NCBI GenBank assembly: GCA_006515795.1
Contig: VFMC01000265.1
Span: 1 to 6,200 of the forward strand
From: Acidimicrobiaceae bacterium
GTDB lineage: Bacteria; Actinomycetota; Acidimicrobiia; Acidimicrobiales; Ilumatobacteraceae
DNA length: 6,200 bases
Direction: 5' to 3'
Shown piece by piece: positions 1-5,976 of this stretch (positions are counted from its first letter, which is position 1; the number at the start of each line of letters is the position of its first letter). The translations under genes and the position numbers were made by a program. The notes below the pieces were generated by a model. It did no database searches, was not told the origin of the DNA, and was given only the letters and a program-made list of their open reading frames with translations.

Positions 1-1238
1 CCGCCACCTGCCAGCACCATTTCGGCAAGAACCGTCTTGGCCTGGGTGGCCGTCACCTTGCCGTCGACCTCGAGCCGGGTCAACAGCGCCAGATCCTGTG
101 CCGGCACCGCAGGTTCGGGTCCCTGCTCGGCGTACGCCTCCTTCACGTGCACGAGGGCGCGCCCGACATCACCGCCGAGATGGCCAACGGCGAGCACGTA
201 GTCGTCCTGGCCGCGCTCGGCCACCACCATGATCGCTTCTCCGTCGGCTGGGGCGCCGGTGGCCTCGCCGAGCCGCGCCCGGCGCGCCGCCGGCAACATC
301 GGCATCGATCCACGCACGGCCTCGATCCATTCGGCCGAAGGAGCCAACGGCACCAGATCGGGCTCGAGGAAGTAGCGGTAGTCGTCGGCATCTTCCTTGG
401 AACGCAACGTGTGAGTACGCCCATCGGTCTCGTCCCAGTGCCGAGTCTCCTGTCGCACGGTGTCGCCGGCCATCAACAGATCGACCTGACGCCGCGCCTC
501 GTACTCGATCGCCCGGCCGAGCGAACGCACGCTGTTGACGTTCTTGATCTCACAACGTGTGCCGAGCGGCGTGCCGGGCCGGTGCACACTGACGTTGGCG
601 TCGCAGCGCATGCTGCCCTCCTCCATCTTCGCATCGCTGGCGCCGATGGCCACCAGGATGGCCCGCAGCTCGTTCACGTACTGGCGCGCCTCGTCGGCGG
701 TGCGGAGGTCGGGGCGGCTGACGATCTCGACCAGCGGCACACCGGCCCGGTTGAAGTCGATGAGGGAGTGGTCACTGCCGTGGATGCGGCCGCCCGACCC
801 GCCGACGTGAGTGCTCTTTCCCGTGTCTTCCTCGAGATGGGCACGTTCGATGCCGATCCGCTTTCCGCCCGGCAGGTCGAGGTGACCATCGATGTTGATC
901 GGCTGGTCGTACTGGCTGATCTGATAGGCCTTGGGCATGTCGGGGTAGAAGTAGTTCTTGCGGTGGAACGTGCTCGGCTGGATCGTGCAGTTGAGGGCGA
1001 TGCCAATACGCATCGCCAACTCCACCGCGTGACGGTTGAGCACCGGGAGTGCCCCTGGCAGGCCGAGCGTGACCGGATCGATGTTGGTGTTCGGGTCGTC
1101 GCCGAAACGGTTCGCGCTGGCGCTGAACAACTTGGTGGCCGTGGCCAGCTCGACGTGCACCTCGAGGCCGACGACGAGCTGGAACCCGTGATCGAGCACC
1201 TGCTCGGGGCGGGGATCCACCCGTGCTCCGGTGCTCAC
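1..1238 (-). CDS. gatB: GatB, Asp/Glu-tRNA amidotransferase subunit B (3' end beyond window)
   Basis: This subunit binds the misacylated Glu-tRNA(Gln)/Asp-tRNA(Asn), phosphorylates the acyl group with ATP and transfers ammonia supplied by GatA; it is cytoplasmic. The minus strand is open for 412 codons to the left edge, so roughly the last 70-90 residues of a ~480-500 aa protein are missing. Signature blocks are visible: VGLEVHVEL (23-31), RKNYFYPDMPK (93-103) followed by YQISQYDQPI, the ERAHLEEDTGK metal/phosphate cradle (131-141) and KEDADDYRYF (281-290). The last reads FLEPDL where many relatives have FPEPDL. The start is GTG at 1238-1236, overlapping the gatA TGA by 4 bp (GTGA), with a GGAG-type ribosome site 6 nt upstream. 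The four Cys that form a zinc knuckle in many GatBs are absent (Ser39, Ser41, Asp54, Thr57). I translated the whole frame and found no stop. The family call is secure. Confidence 0.96.
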   Translation of the reverse strand, partial: MSTGARVDPRPEQVLDHGFQLVVGLEVHVELATATKLFSASANRFGDDPNTNIDPVTLGLPGALPVLNRHAVELAMRIGIALNCTIQPSTFHRKNYFYPDMPKAYQISQYDQPINIDGHLDLPGGKRIGIERAHLEEDTGKSTHVGGSGGRIHGSDHSLIDFNRAGVPLVEIVSRPDLRTADEARQYVNELRAILVAIGASDAKMEEGSMRCDANVSVHRPGTPLGTRCEIKNVNSVRSLGRAIEYEARRQVDLLMAGDTVRQETRHWDETDGRTHTLRSKEDADDYRYFLEPDLVPLAPSAEWIEAVRGSMPMLPAARRARLGEATGAPADGEAIMVVAERGQDDYVLAVGHLGGDVGRALVHVKEAYAEQGPEPAVPAQDLALLTRLEVDGKVTATQAKTVLAEMVLAGG

Positions 1239-2759
1239 GACGCGCTCCCCCCGGCGGCGGTCGCAGCTCGCTCGAGCGCGGCGCCGACCCGGAACATCGT
1301 CGGTTCGTCGAGGGTCCCGGCCAGCACCTGCACGCCTACCGGCAGACCATCGGCACCCGTGCCGAAGGGCACGCTCATGCCCGGATGCCCGGCGAGGTTG
1401 GTGGGGATGGTGTACAGGTCGCAGAGGTACATCGCCAATGGGTTGTCACCCTTCGATCCGAATGGGAACGCCACTGTCGGCGATGTGGGGGTGAGCAACA
1501 CCTCGGCCTGCTGATAGGCGCGGGCGAAGTCGTCGTGAATGAGCCGGCGCACCTTCAGCGCTCGCCCGTAGTAGGCGTCGTATAGTAGCCGGCGCTGAGC
1601 GCGTAGGTGCCGAGCATGATCCGACGCTTCACCTCGTCGCCGAAACCGGCGGCGCGGGTGGCGCTGTACATCGCGTTGGTGTCGTTCGAATCCACGCGCA
1701 GGCCGTAGCGCACTCCGTCGAAGCGAGCCAGGTTGCTACTGGCCTCGGCCGGCGCGATGAGGTAGTAGGCGGTGAGGGCGTAGGCGAATGCCGGCACCTG
1801 CACGTCGACGATCGTGGCACCCGCTTCGCGCAACGCATCGAAGGCGGCCTCGAGCCGCTCCAGAACGTCGGGGTCGGCGCCGGCGGGAAGGTCGGTGATG
1901 CGTCCCACGCGTACGCCTTCGACGCCGCGATCGAGCACCTGGACGAGCGACGGGTGGGGAACCGGGATCGACGTGGAGTCCATCGGGTCGTGCCCACCGA
2001 TGACGTCTAGCAGCAGTGCACTGTCGTAGACCGTGGTGGTGAACGGGCCGATCTGGTCGAGCGAACTGGCGAAGGCGATGAGGCCGTAGCGGCTCACGTA
2101 GCCGTAGGTGGGTTTGACCCCCACCACACCGCACAGCGCGGCGGGCTGGCGAATGGAGCCGCCCGTGTCGCTGCCGAGGCCGACCGACGCGAACCCGGCG
2201 GCTACCGCGGCGGCGCTGCCGCCGCTCGATCCGCCCGGCACCCGTGACAGGTCGTGCGGGTTGCGCGTGGGACCGAACGCGCTGTTCTCGGTGCTCGAGC
2301 CCATCGCGAACTCGTCGAGGTTGGTCTTGCCGATCGTGACCGCGCCGGCGGCGGCCAGCTTGCTCACCACGGTGGCGTCGTAGGGCGGCTTCCAACCGGC
2401 GAGGATCTTCGAGGAGCACGTGGTGGGTATCCCCCGGGTGCACATGTTGTCCTTCAACGCAATCGGCACACCAGCCAGTGGCCCAGGATCGTTGCCGGCG
2501 GCCACGGCCGCGTCGACGGCAGCCGCCCGAGCACGGGCTTCATCGGCGAGCACCAGGTTGAAGGCGTGGATCTCGCCCTCTCGGGCGGCGATGCGAGCGA
2601 GGTGCGCCTCGACGACGTCGACCGCCTTCAGGGAACCGGAGCGCACGCCACCGGCGATGGCCGCCGCGGACGGTGATGCCGGCGCTGAGCCCGAAGCCGA
2701 GCCCGAAGCCGAGCCCGAAGCCGAGCCCGAAGCCGAGCCCGAAGCGGTGCAGCCGTCAC
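1235..2759 (-). CDS. gatA: GatA, Asp/Glu-tRNA amidotransferase subunit A, reading frame disrupted
   Basis: GatA is the amidase-signature glutaminase that releases ammonia for GatB. The body is unmistakable. Counting from the GTG at 2646, the catalytic Lys is in LKDN (Lys65), the cis-Ser is in GGSSGGS (Ser140) and the nucleophile is in GSDTGGSIRQPA (Ser164, codon near 2157). SRYGLIAFASSLDQ and EVKRRIMLGTYALSAGYY follow. The gene is split. The main frame runs into a TGA at 1557-1555, while the C-terminal ~105 residues (RRLIHDDFARAYQQ through LPVGVQVLAG) continue in the next frame to TGA 1237-1235. At the 5' end, homology (SAAAIAGGVRSG) reaches above 2646, but no in-frame ATG/GTG/TTG exists between 2646 and an ATG deep in gatC (2859). 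The expected GTG at 2759, overlapping the gatC stop, is out of frame. Joined length (~485 aa) is normal. The cause could be sequencing or assembly error, a young pseudogene, or (less likely) recoding. An actinomycete without GlnRS should need this gene, so error is plausible. Confidence 0.9.
1245..1252 (-). promoter_or_regulatory. gatB ribosome binding site
   Basis: On the minus strand this reads GGGGGGAG, six bases before the gatB GTG and inside the last codons of gatA. It supports GTG 1238 as the start, since no ATG lies nearby, and it adds direct initiation to the translational coupling expected from the 4-bp overlap. Confidence 0.6.
1580..1584 (-). other. gatA frameshift site
   Basis: On the minus strand the codons are GGC TAC TAT, then AC, then GAC GCC TAC TAC GGG. 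GatA proteins typically read GYYDAYY here, and removing two bases (one TA or AC) restores exactly GYYDAYYGRALKVRRL. Without that change the frame ends 8 codons later at TGA 1557-1555. A one-base loss would also restore the frame but leaves an extra residue, so a 2-nt excess fits better. Confidence 0.85.
2687..2746. repeat. Five-copy 12-bp tandem repeat at the gatC-gatA junction
   Basis: The plus-strand unit is GAGCCCGAAGCC, four perfect copies plus a fifth ending in G instead of C. It begins 10 bp upstream of the gatC stop in plus-strand terms (it ends at 2746; the stop is at 2756) and occupies the place where the GatA N-terminus should begin. In the frame of the GatA body it reads as a Ser-Gly-Ser-Ala low-complexity run, which I do not expect at the start of GatA. 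Because 60 is a multiple of three, copy-number change alone does not explain the frame conflict with the GTG at 2759. Confidence 0.95.
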
Positions 2760-3058
2760 GAGTCGAGCCCGATGATCGGCGGTACGCGGAAGCGACCGTC
2801 CTCGGCCTGCGGCGCGGCGGCGAGCACTTCGTCGTGGTCGAGACCCACCTCGACGACATCGTCGCGAAACACGTTCTGCAGCGGGTACGGCTGGGTCATC
2901 GGCGCGACGTGCTCGAGCTGGAGGGCATCCATGTCGGCGAAGTGCTCGAGCATGCCGTCGAGCTGCCCCGTTATCCGTTCGATCTCCTCGGGGGTCACAT
3001 CGAGACGGGCCAGCTTGGCCACCTTCACGACGTCGGCAGCAGTGATCCGGTCAGACAC
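2756..3058 (-). CDS. gatC: GatC, Asp/Glu-tRNA amidotransferase subunit C
   Basis: GatC is the small subunit that wraps around the GatA-GatB interface and stabilises the complex. The product is 100 aa, normal for the family (~95-105). It shows the N-terminal helix VKVAKLARLDVTPEEI (11-26), a second helical stretch around LDGMLEHF (33-40), the conserved FRDDV (64-68) and the C-terminal FRVPPII (90-96). The start is GTG (3058-3056), and no other in-frame start fits. An AGGA lies only 3 nt before it, which is close for a ribosome site, so coupling to the upstream gene 11 bp away may help. The stop TGA (2758-2756) overlaps a GTG at 2759 in the same GTGA arrangement as gatA/gatB. Call secure. Confidence 0.95.
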   Translation of the reverse strand: MSDRITAADVVKVAKLARLDVTPEEIERITGQLDGMLEHFADMDALQLEHVAPMTQPYPLQNVFRDDVVEVGLDHDEVLAAAPQAEDGRFRVPPIIGLDS

Positions 3059-3069
3059 AGGTCCTGATG

Positions 3070-5736
3070 CTATGGCGTCGCCGGCGGGAGTCCATCGAAC
3101 GTCGCCACCATTCGTTCGCCGATGTGGTGGCCGAGCGCGACGAGTTGCAGATGCTCGATCTCCGTCAGGTACTGATCGATCGTCGAGTAGTCGGGGAACC
3201 GGTCGTCGAGAGCGCCGTACTGCAGGAGTCCCTGCCCAGCGGCCTCCGACAGCTGCGACTTGCCGTACACCAGCACCGCCGTCGTTCCGTCGGAATACCT
3301 GATCGTTCCGGTCGCTACGGAATCGATCGGCATCGTCCCCGACCGGCGCAGCCGGGAAAGGTCGATGTCGACGTCGACGCCCAGTTCCACGATGGCCAGC
3401 TCGATCGCCTCGTGCAGCGTCTGGAAAGAGTCCGGACGGTCGCCACTGGCATCGAGGCAGAACACCACATCGGGGCGTTCACGCAACAGCTCGACCAGTC
3501 CGAGGTTCTCGCGGTGGCCGCCGTCGGCGATATAGACGAAGGCATCGCGGTCCGGTCGATAGCGGCCGAACAGCTCCTTGGCCAGGTAGCCGAGATGCAC
3601 CCGCGGGGCCATCGCCCGGTCGGCGAACCAGTTCGGAAATCGCGGGTTCGGCACCCAGGCGCCGAGCCGCAGGTTCAAAGCTACGAGCAAGGCGTTCGTC
3701 GTGCCGAGCGCCTGCCGGCCCATGGCCGACGCGAATGCCGCACCGCTGAGGGCCATCGATCTGGTGATCAGCCAACCGCGCGGATACCCCTCCCACCACG
3801 AGCCCGCCGGGTATTGAGCGGTTGCCACCGACGCGCTGAGCTCGTCGACGCGGTCGTGCATAGTGATGCGCGACGGTCGGAAGGTGAAGGCGTAGGCCGG
3901 GAGGCCGCAGAACGTGTCGATCGAGCTGTGCGCCGTCGCCGCCACGATCAGCTCCGGTCCCGGCAGGTGCTGGTAGGCCGCCCAGAGCGGTTCCTGCGCG
4001 TACGGCAGCGGCGGCAGCGGCGGCGACGTTCCGTCGCCGAGCACGAACGTGGCCGCGAGCCGCTTCCTGTAGACACCGCCGAGCGTGAGCCGGTGCGAGG
4101 CGATGGAGTCGGTGACCAGCAACCAGACGATCCCGATCACCAGCACCGGGCAACGTCGATCCGTGAACGGAAGCGGCCATGATCGCCAAACGCCCTGATA
4201 CCCCCACGCGAACGTATCGGCGACCTTGCCGGCGAAGAGCGCCAGGGCTACCGCTAGCAGCACCCCGCCGAGGCGCATCCAGCGCTGCTTGAGCTGGGCA
4301 ACGAGCACACCGGCCAGCGCGCCGCCGAGACCGATGGCCGACAACGCGCCGAGCAGGCCGGCGCCGCCGTCGGCAGAAAGGCGCGGCAGGCTGGCAAGTG
4401 CCCGACGTCCGTAGACCACCCCGATCGGCACGCCTACGAGCACGGCGAACAGGAGCGCTCCCCCGGCGACGAGAGCAGAGGCCAGCGACAGCAGCGTCGT
4501 GCGCCGGTGGCCGCGTGCGCTGCTGAACGCGATCAAGGCGAGCAGACCGGCGAGCACGACGAGAGTCACGCCGGGCACCATCAGCCGTGCGGGAATCAGG
4601 TCGCGCAGAACCAGTCGCTGATCGCCCGACGCGTCGACGAACGGGAACTCGCGGTGGAGAGCCCTGGTGGGCACCGCTGCGCCGGCGGACAAGCCAACGA
4701 TGTATGCCGCCGACACGATCGCGCCAAGGACCACGATCGAGCGAACGAACACGTTCAGGATGCCGCCCACGATCGAGAGGCCGCCGTTGTCGAGGAAGCG
4801 TCTCCGCTCGCACACCGTGGCGGCCCAGGGTTGACCGGAATCGAAGAGCCCATCTCGCTCGATCGATCCAGGCAACCCGACGGTACCACCGCGTCGACGA
4901 CTCGCCCGCCAACCGCCAGCCGCGTACGCACCGCCGGACACGGCCACCAGCCAACGCGACCGCTGGAACAACGACGGACCGTCGGCTCGTGCCGCGTCGA
5001 GGCGACGGAGCGTACCGATCGCGACTGATCCGGCCCGGATCCCGCCTCCCGACAGGCAGACGCCGATCGAGGGTGCCGAAGCGCCCGCTTCGCCGAACGA
5101 GCTCGGACCATCCACGTCGGCCCGACGAGCGAGGTCGACCGGATCACCGGGGTCGACCCGGTCGACCGGCGGGGTCGCACTCGACGGCGTCGGATGGCCA
5201 CCGGCGCGACGATCGAGCAACGAACCGAACCGGAGCATGCCGGGCCGGACGATGGGCGCGAGGAGTGGTCCGATCACGAGCCCACCGAGCCCGACCACTG
5301 CCAAGGCATACAGCAACCAGCTCGACCATGCGGCCGTTGTGATCGCCAATGTCACCGCCGAAGGTGGCCGTGCCTTGCCCACGAGGAACAACGACAGGGC
5401 GTTCTCGACGAGATCGACCACGGCCGCGGCCACCGCGATGGCGGGCATGTAGCTCCACGTACCGAACACCCGGCGACGCTCCGGAGCCCACCGTTGCAGT
5501 CCGGCCCGTAACAGGGGCGGCACAAGCGTGAGCCACGACAGCACGAAGATGTTGTCGAGCCACAACGCGCCGCGGGCGTTCGACCGACCGGCGCGTACCA
5601 CTACAGCCGCGAAGCGGGCAGGAGTTCCCGACAGGTAGAGGTCGATGTGGAACGAACGGAACGGCGAGAACACGAGCACCGTGACGAACATCGCTGCCGG
5701 TACGAGCACGAGCAATCCCCACGCGCGGTGCCGCAA
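3070..5736 (-). CDS. Patatin/cPLA2-like phospholipase with embedded transmembrane domain
   Basis: The 888-aa product is probably a membrane-bound lipid acyl hydrolase; the substrate is unknown. Four hydrophobic segments lie at the N-terminus (about 6-26, 61-79, 97-118, 130-160), followed by a Pro/Asp-rich linker (180-215). Next comes the oxyanion loop CLSGGGIR (227-234) with IGTLRRL, and the nucleophile elbow VAVSGGAYAAG (Ser267). About six more membrane helices follow (326-352, 384-405, 416-443, 459-480, 486-504, 529-545). The second catalytic half has LNLRLGAWVPNPRFP (687-701) and DGGHRENLGLVELL with the dyad Asp738. These motifs match bacterial patatin-like proteins that carry SGGGIR, VSGG and DGGHxENLG. 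The start is TTG 5736, with GAGGGAG 7 nt upstream; an ATG at residue 16 lies inside the first helix and is less likely. The stop (TAG) is 11 bp from gatC, so the genes are probably co-transcribed. Superfamily confident; exact activity not. Confidence 0.85.
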   Translation of the reverse strand: MRHRAWGLLVLVPAAMFVTVLVFSPFRSFHIDLYLSGTPARFAAVVVRAGRSNARGALWLDNIFVLSWLTLVPPLLRAGLQRWAPERRRVFGTWSYMPAIAVAAAVVDLVENALSLFLVGKARPPSAVTLAITTAAWSSWLLYALAVVGLGGLVIGPLLAPIVRPGMLRFGSLLDRRAGGHPTPSSATPPVDRVDPGDPVDLARRADVDGPSSFGEAGASAPSIGVCLSGGGIRAGSVAIGTLRRLDAARADGPSLFQRSRWLVAVSGGAYAAGGWRASRRRGGTVGLPGSIERDGLFDSGQPWAATVCERRRFLDNGGLSIVGGILNVFVRSIVVLGAIVSAAYIVGLSAGAAVPTRALHREFPFVDASGDQRLVLRDLIPARLMVPGVTLVVLAGLLALIAFSSARGHRRTTLLSLASALVAGGALLFAVLVGVPIGVVYGRRALASLPRLSADGGAGLLGALSAIGLGGALAGVLVAQLKQRWMRLGGVLLAVALALFAGKVADTFAWGYQGVWRSWPLPFTDRRCPVLVIGIVWLLVTDSIASHRLTLGGVYRKRLAATFVLGDGTSPPLPPLPYAQEPLWAAYQHLPGPELIVAATAHSSIDTFCGLPAYAFTFRPSRITMHDRVDELSASVATAQYPAGSWWEGYPRGWLITRSMALSGAAFASAMGRQALGTTNALLVALNLRLGAWVPNPRFPNWFADRAMAPRVHLGYLAKELFGRYRPDRDAFVYIADGGHRENLGLVELLRERPDVVFCLDASGDRPDSFQTLHEAIELAIVELGVDVDIDLSRLRRSGTMPIDSVATGTIRYSDGTTAVLVYGKSQLSEAAGQGLLQYGALDDRFPDYSTIDQYLTEIEHLQLVALGHHIGERMVATFDGLPPATP

Positions 5737-5743
5737 GCTACGT

Positions 5744-5750
5744 CTCCCTC
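5744..5750 (-). promoter_or_regulatory. Ribosome binding site of the patatin-like gene
   Basis: The minus strand reads GAGGGAG, 7 nt before the TTG at 5736. It decides for this non-ATG start over the internal ATG at residue 16. It sits at the very edge of the 9-bp repeat array, and its purine richness partly comes from that array. Confidence 0.5.
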
Positions 5751-5751
5751 G

Positions 5752-5802
5752 TCGTTCTCGTCGTTCTCGTCGTTCTCGTAATTCTCGTCGTCGTCGTTCT
5801 CG
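5752..5802. repeat. 9-bp tandem repeat, unit TCGTTCTCG
   Basis: Three perfect copies lie at 5752-5778, followed by a degenerate copy (TAATTCTCG), two TCG triplets and a further perfect copy at 5794-5802. On the minus strand it is a purine-rich CGAGAACGA run ending just before the ribosome site of the lipase-like gene, so it would lie in that gene's 5' leader or promoter. Confidence 0.9.
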
Positions 5803-5816
5803 TCATCGCCTGTGGG

Positions 5817-5844
5817 CCGAGCACGGTTCGCCGAGCACGGTTCG
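5817..5844. repeat. 14-bp direct tandem duplication CCGAGCACGGTTCG
   Basis: Two perfect adjacent copies (5817-5830, 5831-5844), followed by a partial third start (CCGA). The junction with the following bases makes the dyad GGTTCG-C-CGAACC. No function can be assigned from sequence. Confidence 0.9.
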
Positions 5845-5864
5845 CCGAACCCTAGTGGGTGTCT

Positions 5865-5912
5865 AGGCCGAACCCAGGCCGAAGCCCCAGGCCGAACCCT
5901 AGGCCGAAGCCT
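5865..5912. repeat. Four ~12-bp repeats, core AGGCCGAA(C/G)CC
   Basis: Units start at 5865, 5876, 5889 and 5901 and alternate AGGCCGAACCC-type with AGGCCGAAGCC-type, so the array can also be read as two 24-bp units. The CCGAAGCC core is shared with the 12-bp repeat at the gatC-gatA junction, hinting at one repeat family in this genome. Confidence 0.85.
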
Positions 5913-5961
5913 GTTCCCCGACGGCGGCGACGGTTCTCGTGTGGCACGACCGCGACGAGTG

Positions 5962-5967
5962 TATTCT
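5962..5967 (+). promoter_or_regulatory. Candidate -10 element of the GH13 gene
   Basis: TATTCT fits the actinobacterial TAnnnT -10 pattern and matches TATAAT at 4 of 6 positions. Its last base is 10 bp before the ATG at 5977, which would put the transcription start at or within a few bases of that ATG. No convincing -35 is seen; GTGGCA at 5941 is 4/6 but only 15 bp away. No ribosome site precedes the ATG, which suits a leaderless message. Confidence 0.4.
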
Positions 5968-5976
5968 CTCCCACTG

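Larger units (their letters stand above)
5737..5976. other. Divergent intergenic region
   Basis: This 240-bp stretch separates the minus-strand lipase/gat cluster from the plus-strand GH13 gene and must hold promoters for both. About half of it is short tandem repeat in three blocks (9-bp units, 14-bp units, ~12-bp units). Between the blocks I see two small dyads: GGTTCG-C-CGAACC at 5839-5851, and CCTAG/CTAGG separated by 7 bp at 5851-5867. I find no credible gene on either strand. I could not place the minus-strand promoter with confidence; TAGGGT, reading leftward in the CCTAG area, fits only the loose TAnnnT pattern. Confidence 0.8.

Noticed and set aside
147..1514. Plus-strand open frame of 455 codons
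   Set aside because: It is antisense to gatB and the gatA C-terminus. Its translation is rich in Arg/His/Val shadow composition with no recognisable domain, and the minus-strand GatB signatures are unambiguous.
1555..2859. gatA starting at the ATG at 2859
   Set aside because: This would overlap gatC by about 100 bp and add ~60 residues of gatC-shadow sequence unlike any GatA N-terminus.
2420..3067. Plus-strand frame with a Glu-Ala-Glu-Pro repeat
   Set aside because: The repeat reads as an EAEP run in this direction, but the rest of the frame is antisense to gatA and gatC, with no start signal or family resemblance.
3067..4182. Plus-strand open frame of 371 codons
   Set aside because: It is antisense to the patatin-like gene and Arg-rich, typical of a GC-rich shadow frame with no motif.
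3479..4954. Minus-strand open frame of 491 codons
   Set aside because: It is an alternative frame inside the patatin-like gene and extremely Arg-rich. The other frame carries the SGGGIR, VSGG and DGGHxENLG motifs and the membrane helices.
5645..5866. Small plus-strand Arg/Ser-rich protein
   Set aside because: It is formed by translating the 9-bp repeat; it overlaps the 5' end of the patatin-like gene and has no ribosome site or conserved sequence.
5752..5912. CRISPR array
   Set aside because: The repeats are 9-14 bp, tandem and without unique spacers of regular length.
5932..5953. Hairpin CGGT...CGTG-TGG-CACG-ACCG as a terminator
   Set aside because: The stem is interrupted and short and no T-run follows on either strand; it lies in the promoter area of the GH13 gene.
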